A stretch of 64,000 nt of DNA from Spirometra erinaceieuropaei (lineage: Eukaryota > Platyhelminthes > Cestoda > Diphyllobothriidea > Diphyllobothriidae): NCBI GenBank assembly GCA_902702965.1, contig CACRXP010000434.1, positions 260,966-324,965 of the forward strand. The letters run 5' to 3'. This document shows positions 57,796 to 64,000 of the stretch, one piece after another. Every line of letters starts with the position of its first letter. Position 1 is the stretch's first letter. The position numbers and the translations under genes were made by a program. The notes under the pieces are model-generated. The model was not told the origin of the DNA, ran no database searches, and saw nothing but the letters and a program-made list of their open reading frames with translations.

Positions 57796-58034
57796 TCTTA
57801 GACTGGCGTATGTTTTGTCGGAATTTTTACATTGACGCTCTAAGAAGGTACATTCTTATGTAGTGCGGGTTCACCCTGTGAGTCATTCATAAGGAAAATC
57901 GATTATCGACACAACTGGCCGTCTGCGGTTCAGGCTGGAATAGACGTCACAAAGTCGGGTTACCAGCCGTTGACGCACATTTCAGTAATGTCCTAATTGT
58001 TAAACTCGCAAACTGTGCTAACTCCTGGAATGAT

Positions 58035-58189
58035 TCAGCATACTGACGCGGGCTTCGCGGACTTTTTGTCGCTGCTTAATGCCGCTACGAGAAGTTCCCC
58101 AATGTTAGCCATGTGCTCTCGTATATGAACTCCAGTTTGCCTCGCAACTTCGTCAACCGGTGTATACGCAAAATGAACTAAGGGCCCAA
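58035..58189 (-). pseudogene. Possible GIY-YIG domain fragment
   Basis: On the minus strand FAYTPVDEVARQTGVHIREHMANIGE resembles the ...GRTxxxLxxRxxEH part of PLE nucleases. A related DNA stretch (GCTGCTTAATGC.GCTACGAGA) recurs at about 59165-59235. The match is short. Confidence 0.35.
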
Positions 58190-59045
58190 CCGCACAGAAA
58201 CCAAATTTTGGCGAGCGCTTCCGCATGTCAAGAACGTCTCGGAAGCTGTCGGCCGCTTTCTCGCACCAATTGGGGTTGGAGTTGCACACAGGCCGGAAGC
58301 AACCATCAGGCGTTAGGTAATGAAACCGAAAGACCCGCTGTCGGGGCAGGAAATGTCTGGAGTCGTTTATCGGATCTGGTGCAGTTGCGGACAAAGCAAC
58401 TGCGTCGGAGAAAACGGAGGACAGCTCCCAACGCGAATGCCCGAGAACGCTGCAGCGGTGCGAAGAAATGTCGCCAGCTTTCAAGTTGCGGCTCATTCGA
58501 CGAGATCCGGCCACACATTCAAGTTCGAGGAGGCCGAAATTCTCGCAAGAGGTGACAACGGCGTGAGTCGGGAGCTGCTTGAGTCATGGTTTACTTGCTC
58601 CCAGCCCATTTACAAGTGCAATGATCTTCCCCTTCCATTCTCGGTTCTGAGACTTCGCCTAGGCGGAGTAAGTAGCCACGCGGTAAGCGTACAGGTGAAC
58701 ACTTTTCCCTACGCCAGGGTCGGTGGATCAGACGGTCGAGCAATCATCACACCAACATCCAACGCACGTGATGAAATTTCAATAATTAACGACCCGAATG
58801 TCGGCCATCAACCAGTCACCCCACCAAGTGCAACGACCCCTGATGAAGGGGGAATCCGTAAATATTCATAGGTATGAGGTAGCATGGCGACTTCATCCCA
58901 TAAATACTTCAGCCCCTTATGCATGAACCACTCGTATCTGCTTTTGTGTCTGATGATGGGTTCGAGCAGGAATCCGAAACGTCCGGCCAATAAACATCTC
59001 GTCCCAGCGATCGTATATTCTTCATTAACGGAATTGTTTACTTTC
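58190..59045 (+). pseudogene. PLE 3' end: GIY-YIG, ORF tail, terminal repeat
   Basis: The order is intact for this lineage. A pre-nuclease segment (FWRAFPHVKNVSEAVGRFLA, then PIGVGVAHRPEATIR) changes frame near 58317. The GIY-YIG nuclease follows (SGVVYRIWCSCGQSNCVGEN, PTRMPENAAAVRRN, VAAHSTRSGHTFKFEEAEIL, SRELLESWF). The tail (SVLRLRLGGVSSH, DGRAIITPTSNARDEIS) ends near 58871, and the terminal repeat runs to about 59040. The GIY tyrosine motif reads CVGE for YVGE, which together with the frameshift means loss of function. The RT is missing. It shows that the hammerhead-bearing repeat is the 3' end of a GIY-YIG PLE. Confidence 0.87.
58946..58990 (+). ncRNA. Hammerhead-like core, weakened stem I
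   Basis: CTGATGA (58950-58956), stem II GGGTTC/GAATCC, GAAAC (58976-58980) and GTC (58981-58983) are present. The bases after GTC (CGGCC) no longer pair well with the GTGT before the core, so folding would be weaker than in the copies at 29.5 and 42.8 kb. Confidence 0.5.
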
Positions 59046-60705
59046 ATTACTTCTTAATATCATACACTCCAACCACCTTCTCAAAAGATGTCGCGTTGCG
59101 TAAACAAGGCAACCTAACAGATTCCTTACATCTGAGCACCCTGATACGCTGAAGCCACCGGAATAGCTGCTTAATGCAGCTACGAGAGGTTTGGCTCATC
59201 AGCGCATCCTATATGATCTCCAGTTTCCCTGTTAGGGCTTCTGAGTGCGCCAGGAATTAAGGTGCAAACTTGAAGATAACCTTTTGGGATAATGTTTTTT
59301 AGGTCCGGTCTGTAAGTTGCCATGAATGTTTTCGCCAAAATCTATCAGATTTCAGGAAATAACTGCACCTATTCCGTTCAGATTTTAGTCCTTTTTTACG
59401 TCGCTCGCGTCTTTTTTGTTTTCGAGGCTCATTTCCGGTCTTATTAACTGAGTGCTGTGTTTTTGTTCACACAAGCATTGTGAACAAATCTGCGCAGCTC
59501 CTTCTGACCTCCTGAGTTGTGTTCACAGGGATCGAAGTGCGCAACAGGATTGCAACAAACAGATCAAGACCACGCAGCTAGGCGCGCGCACGCTGTGGGC
59601 GCAGATGGCGTTAGCCACAATCAGCCGGCCGGTGGGGTCGGTGTTGGTTGTACCTGCTATACTTGTGTCAGTTTGAACGTCGCAAATGTCGGTGTCCGCC
59701 GTCTGCGTAGCGAGCGCAGGATGGTGACTGGTGGGTTAAATAGCTCACATTGATAGCAGACTTGCGTCACATCAACTGCACTCTCACCCCTCACCCAACT
59801 GGGCCCAGCGTCGGGGCGACCGATCGTAGTCTTGGGCGCAATGACTGACAAAGCTAGCCCTCCCCTCTACGCGGACCGCACGCCACCGAGTGTCCATAGA
59901 AACCGTCTGTATTTTCTGGTGGGGCTTTAGACACATTCCCATGTAACTCAGTGCTGTCGGGACACTTTACGGCAAAGGGGTGAAATTCCGCGGGGAGGAG
60001 GTTTGATGACATTTTGAATGACGTTGCGAGCAGTTTGCTGATCATAAAGGCATTGTGCTCCGTGGCGCAGAGATAGGACTGGAGGCCGTTAACTGTATAA
60101 TACTGAGCAAGAAGATAATTGTCTTAAATCTGCCTTCCTTGTAAGTAAGTTTGTAATTCGGGTTGACAAAAGCTGAGAGTTCAAAGAATGGTATTTTGAG
60201 AAGGAGGTATTACTCGCCGTTACAGGTTCAATATATTGCTGAAGTTCCGGAAAGTCAGTTTGCTCCACCCTTGTCGGAGCGTCAAATACAAAAAGTCGAA
60301 CAGAACTTCATGTGACTCTCCAAACTAGTCAGCCTTGAGCCGCTCTCTTTTCCTCGTTCGCTGTCTGCGACCTTTTGACGAATGTCTGGGGGATTAGACA
60401 TCTTCTGGCGTAGTGAGTTACGCCAGTGAAGGAAGGACTCTGCGAGGTAGGTCTTTCGCTCTCCTCATCGACTGATTTCGTCGTCAGGTTGTGTCTAGTC
60501 GATTTTGTTGAGTCCGCTTCAATCCTATTGTCCTGGTCTTTGCGTACGTAATGGTGCAGGACTGCGTGAACCGGAGGACGATCAGTATGCCTGTGGATGC
60601 CGCTGGCGTCTGTTAGAACCTGCCAGTCGACCCCAGACAACAATTCGTCACGCTTTGAGACAAACGAAGAACACGCTGGCACTTACCGAGACCTTTGCCT
60701 GTCTG
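59046..60705. other. Intronic DNA, no recognised element
   Basis: Frames of up to 117 codons (minus, 60329-60682) show no family features and no splice context. Confidence 0.4.
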
Positions 60706-61100
60706 CTTAAAAGTCAACCGAAATTCTGAAAAGTGTCTTCGGGTAGAAAGGCCTACTTAGGTGGGGTTGTAGTATTGAATGTCGTGTGGCATAATCCCAA
60801 GATATATGTCAGTCACGTCAAGATGCTGCTTTTGAATACGCTCCTTTCTGTCTGCCTGCAAAAACCACATCCGGTAAAAAGTGACTATTACAGTAATATA
60901 AGCTATCCTCATTGGTTTTAATATCTTGGTAGATTCAAGCATATATTTTATAGAAGACGGGCATAAAAATCCTTTATGCAGTCACTTGATGCCAAATTAG
61001 GTCAATTTCAAATGTTATGCACGACAAAAGCTTGTATTCCAGTTTCAACCTTTTTTTCAATTTCCGATTAATATTGAGTCCGATCTGGCGTTACAGTTGA
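60706..61100. mobile_element. Foldback-related left arm, diverged
   Basis: GTCAACCGAAATTCTGAAAAGTG, CCTACTTAGGTGGGGTTGTAG, CTGCCTGCAAAAACCACATC and TTCCGATTAATATTGAGTCCG follow the order of F1/F2 left arms. No right arm was found. Confidence 0.65.
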
Positions 61101-61189
61101 GTCTAGGTTTTGAAGTTTACATGCTGTTTAGCTCCAACGTAAGACGATTTCCTCAACAGAAAACAGTTGAGTAGCTAATCGGAACCAAG

Positions 61190-62010
61190 TTACGTAAATT
61201 CTCACTACCTCGACACTTGTCCATAACACCTAGTCCAAATAAGTGCATTCTACCTGGAATCTCGACACCGCTTTTGGAGAACATCACGTGGAGATTTGTT
61301 TTTGCAGCCGAAGCCATTTTAACGTTACCTTTGGATAGAATTTAACCAAAGGCATTATCACGTGAGAGGGAGTTTATTCTGTAAATATAACGGAGGTTAC
61401 TAACTCGACAACGTCATACTGCAGTTAGGAAATCGAAGTTAGGTTACTTGGGTCTGTTCGTCAATTTCTTGAGCTAATTAAAAAGCGACAATTTCTAAAT
61501 TGGAGTATCTACCAGAAAACGGACGGGAAATGCTAGGGGATCCAATAACGAGCCGAACACCTCGCAGCTGCGCCATGCAGCCGCAGAATATCGGCGAAAC
61601 ATGCGTGTATGGGCTTTTGGCTAGTACCGTGCTGTTATTATGGTATCACCTTCCCCTAAAGTGTTCTTAAGCAGCTAAACGAGAATTTTTCGGTTGAACA
61701 ACCGCTGAGAATATGTGTTCTACTGGATGTTGGAGACTCCTGTCAATCTTGTAGGCACCCGTACTCCCTGCCGACCATTGTAATTTCTGTATCTTAAATG
61801 CGTTTTTGTGCTTTTCGACTTAAAAAGGCTTTTTTTCCGGACGGGTTTGTTTTTCGATCTTCTAATGAATCCGAGGCTTGCTTCCAGTGAGAACGTAAAA
61901 GACTGGTTGTCTTTCAACCGACCATTACTATAATTTCATTGACCGCGCATATATCTTTCACTGCTGCCAGGTCTGTGTGACGTCAACCTCTTGGTCATCA
62001 AGAAATGGGG
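61190..62010 (+). repeat. First copy of a direct duplication around the last exon
   Basis: It matches 63150-63950: ACGTAAATTCTC.CTA.CTCGACACTTG, GAGGTTACTAACTCGACA, CTGAGAATATGTG, TTTTTCGATCTT and CTTCTTGGTCATCAAG occur in the same order in both. A family X repeat (61495-61660) is inserted in this copy only. Confidence 0.85.
61495..61660 (+). repeat. Family X repeat
   Basis: TATCTACCAGAAAACGGACGGG, GCAGAATATCGGCGAAACATGCG and TGGGCTTTTGGCTAGTACC match 10905-11050. It is absent from the paired copy at 63.1-64 kb, so it was inserted after the duplication or lost from the other copy. Confidence 0.75.
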
Positions 62011-62090
62011 ATTTCAGAAGTATACGACAAAATCAACACTACTTATTAAGAATCAATAGACGTTGTTTTGTTTGTTCGATTCATTTGAAG

Positions 62091-62207
62091 GTTGAAAGTA
62101 ATGCCGCGGCACAGGAAGACGTCCAAAAGACGTTAGAGGCGCGTTGTCGATCGCCACCTACCACACCCAGCATAGTACCTCCATACGCCAATTTGGATGA
62201 TTTATGA
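62091..62207 (+). CDS. Exon I: C-terminal exon with stop
   Basis: A phase 0 start after GATTCATTTGAAG continues exon H. It has 38 codons (ESNAAAQEDVQKTLEARC, SPPTTPSIVPPYANLDDL) and then TGA at 62205-62207. The last residues contain YANL, which fits a YxxPhi sorting or endocytosis signal. An alternative acceptor at 61970 (CTTTCACTGCTGCCAG) is in the same frame and phase and would add 40 residues, but that extension lies inside the duplicated repeat (61190-62010), so I prefer 62091. A poly(A) signal is not obvious. Confidence 0.65.
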   Translation, partial: VESNAAAQEDVQKTLEARCRSPPTTPSIVPPYANLDDL

Positions 62208-63149
62208 GTCCGTGTTCGCTGTGGTTACTGCAGACATCCGCGTCCATTCGCCTGAAACCCGCCATCGTTCCGCCTCTCCGCGTACTCGAGGTGACTGATT
62301 TGGCCTTGGTTGTTCCTCTTCTGCCGTTATCCCATGCGTTTTTACCGCCAACCAACCCTCTCCCCCCAACTCCAAAATTCCCTCGCTCTCTCTCTATCTG
62401 CCCCACTCGTATGCGCCCGAAAATGAAGAAAGCAATCCTGTTTATACCTGTACAACACCACACGTTCTTTCGGAATTTGCAGTCTTCCTACGTTTTGTTA
62501 CTTTGTTTATGAGATAAAACATTTATAGGCCCGATGCCTTCGGCCTCCTTTGAACACAAAATCTTTGGAGAGAATTTAACCAATCCAGTGACCTGCATAG
62601 TCTTTTGGTAGTCGGTGCCGCAGAGTTAGATGCAGGTTAGTCTGATGTGGGCGAGCGTCAGGAAGGTGGATCCTTTCCCAACAGAACACGAACTTATCTT
62701 ACTCAGGGATCAAAGCGACTTTAAACATGGAAGAAACATAAATAGCAGGGTATATTGGTACCAACCGGTCTTGCGGAGTCTTGTAAACAGCCTCCGGTCG
62801 AGTAATGTATGCACTGTATGTTGAATCTGTTCAGAAAATTAACATGAAAACAGCGAGGTCACAATTCAGAACACGCTTAGAAACGGGATAGAAGAAATGG
62901 ACACTAACGTACAACTTGGTGCAGACTTGCAATTTTTCATAATAAACAACCTATACTCAAGCAATTCGTGGTTTCTTTAGTTCTCTTCGATTCCTTCTTC
63001 AACCCAATAGGGATTACTTTGTCAGGGATTGACATACTTCCGTGAATTTTGAGCACTTTAGTCCAACCCACGTTCGTGAACCAGTAAACAAGGCTAGATT
63101 TCATAATGCATGAATCCCTCTGGTCAGAAGACATTTGATGGCTGAGCGG
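62208..63149. other. 3' flank of the gene
   Basis: 62584-62655 (CTTTTGGTAGTCGGTGCCGCAGAG...) is the rest of the duplicated unit and matches 63952-64000. Otherwise I recognise nothing. Confidence 0.5.
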
Positions 63150-64000
63150 AAACCCAGTATGTATTACGTAAATTCTCCCTATCTCGACACTTGCATTATC
63201 CATTACACTTAGCCAAAATAAGTGCCCTCTATCGGGACGCTCGACATCGCTTTTGGAAAAAGTCATATGGAAGCTTGTTTGTGCAGCCGACGCTCTTTTT
63301 ACGCGCATTTGACATCGCTGTGGCGTGACCGTGAGATAGAATTTAACAAAAGGCTCTATCACGTGAGGATGTATCTATCCTGCAAAAATAACAGAGGTTA
63401 CTAACTCGACAGCGCCATAGTGCAGTTGGGAATTGAACATTAGGCTACTGGAGTCAGATCATCCTGCCGTCATAGTCCAAGCTGACCGTACTTACAGAGC
63501 TTAGCATGGATTTCTCGGCTAAACGAACGCTGAGAATATATGTGCGAATGAATGCCCGAGACGCCTCTCAACCCTGTATGCACCTGAACTTCCTGTCGAA
63601 CGTTATAATGTCTGTATCTCAAGCCCGTTCTTGTGCTTTTGGGCTTAAAAAGGCTTTTCGAACGAGCATGTTTTTCGATCTTGCAATGGATCTGAACCAT
63701 GCTTCCAATGCGGATATGAAAAACGGATGGTCTTTCAACTAACAATTATCCTAAGTTTCCGGGCCGTGAACGCAGCTTTTACGACAGCTACGAGTACTTT
63801 CAGCTAAAGGGTCTGACAAACTATCCGTAAAGGGATGTGTCTAAGTGATTCTAGTGTTATCCTCATCTAACAGTGTCGGTATCACGAAATAAACGCTTTA
63901 TTCGGAAGCGCACGCTTATGACGTTGTTGACTTCTTGGTCATCAAGTAACAAAGGTTTGGTAGTCGGTGCCGCAGAAGTAGATGCAGGCTAGTCTGATTG
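63150..64000 (+). repeat. Second copy of the direct duplication, exon missing
   Basis: It matches 61190-62010 and then, after CTTCTTGGTCATCAAG at about 63930-63948, jumps directly to GTTTGGTAGTCGGTGCCGCAGAAG, the counterpart of 62590. The roughly 580 bases holding the terminal exon are absent. The copy runs off the end of the window. Confidence 0.85.

Larger units (their letters stand above)
56205..57865 (+). repeat. Split duplication of the sequence after exon H
   Basis: 56214-56310 (CGCCCTGACATTGGCCTTGC..TGTGGGTCGTCGTATCACAG) recurs at 57018-57112. 56318-56380 (ATTCTTAGACTGGTGTATGTTTTGTCGG..., CTCTAAGAACGTACA) recurs at 57795-57855. In the second copy these two blocks are separated by a foldback element. 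Confidence 0.82.

Noticed and set aside
60329..60682. 117-codon minus-strand frame
   Set aside because: No splice sites or family features. It lies in an intron of the + strand gene among repeats.
1..64000. CRISPR array or prokaryotic operon
   Set aside because: There are no regularly spaced short direct repeats with unique spacers, and gene structure is intron-rich. All repeats found are eukaryotic transposon or microsatellite types.

Overview
This is eukaryotic, invertebrate-type DNA. It has long introns with GT..AG boundaries, no bacterial-style gene packing, and very dense decayed transposable elements: Penelope-like elements (PLEs), non-LTR fragments, tRNA-derived SINEs and long foldback elements. 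It also has interstitial TTAGGG-type arrays and a 181-base assembly gap at 37499-37679. The mix of PLE lineages and RTE-like remnants would suit a flatworm, perhaps a diphyllobothriidean tapeworm. That placement is an inference, not a proven call.

The only convincing cellular gene is on the + strand and spreads over about 48 kb, from 14.5 to 62.2 kb. Nine exons can be chained because their reading phases agree at most junctions: 14475-14824, 27172-27597, 30391-30466, 35992-~37013, 38233-38534, 44695-44857, 51074-51472, 55983-56191 and 62091-62207. Together they encode about 1,000 residues: a cysteine-containing extracellular segment, one sushi/CCP domain, a Thr/Pro/Ser-rich stalk, one membrane helix followed by an Arg/Lys stop-transfer, and a cytoplasmic tail of about 740 residues rich in Ser, Pro and Gly. 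The 5' end of the gene is not resolved. A possible earlier exon lies at 1135-1328.

Region by region: 1-14 kb is upstream DNA holding a (CAG)20 tract, two foldback elements, one arm of a 4.4 kb inverted duplication, SINEs and a minus-strand PLE. The 12 kb intron at 14.8-27.2 kb holds old retroelement debris, the other arm of the inverted duplication and an extra 1.2 kb direct copy of part of it. The introns from 27.6 to 62 kb hold further PLEs (33.2, 47.1, 53.2 and 58.2 kb), short palindromic PLE-terminal copies (29.3 and 42.7 kb), foldback elements, SINEs, pyrimidine-triplet tracts and an RTE-like remnant at 41 kb. After the last exon, 61.2-62.65 kb is duplicated at 63.15-64.0 kb without the exon.

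The most interesting signal outside the gene is in the PLE terminal repeats. They carry a hammerhead-ribozyme-like core (CTGATGA, a six-pair stem II, GAAAC, GTC). The best copies form head-to-head palindromes, so the motif occurs on both strands. Two of these copies sit inside foldback elements.
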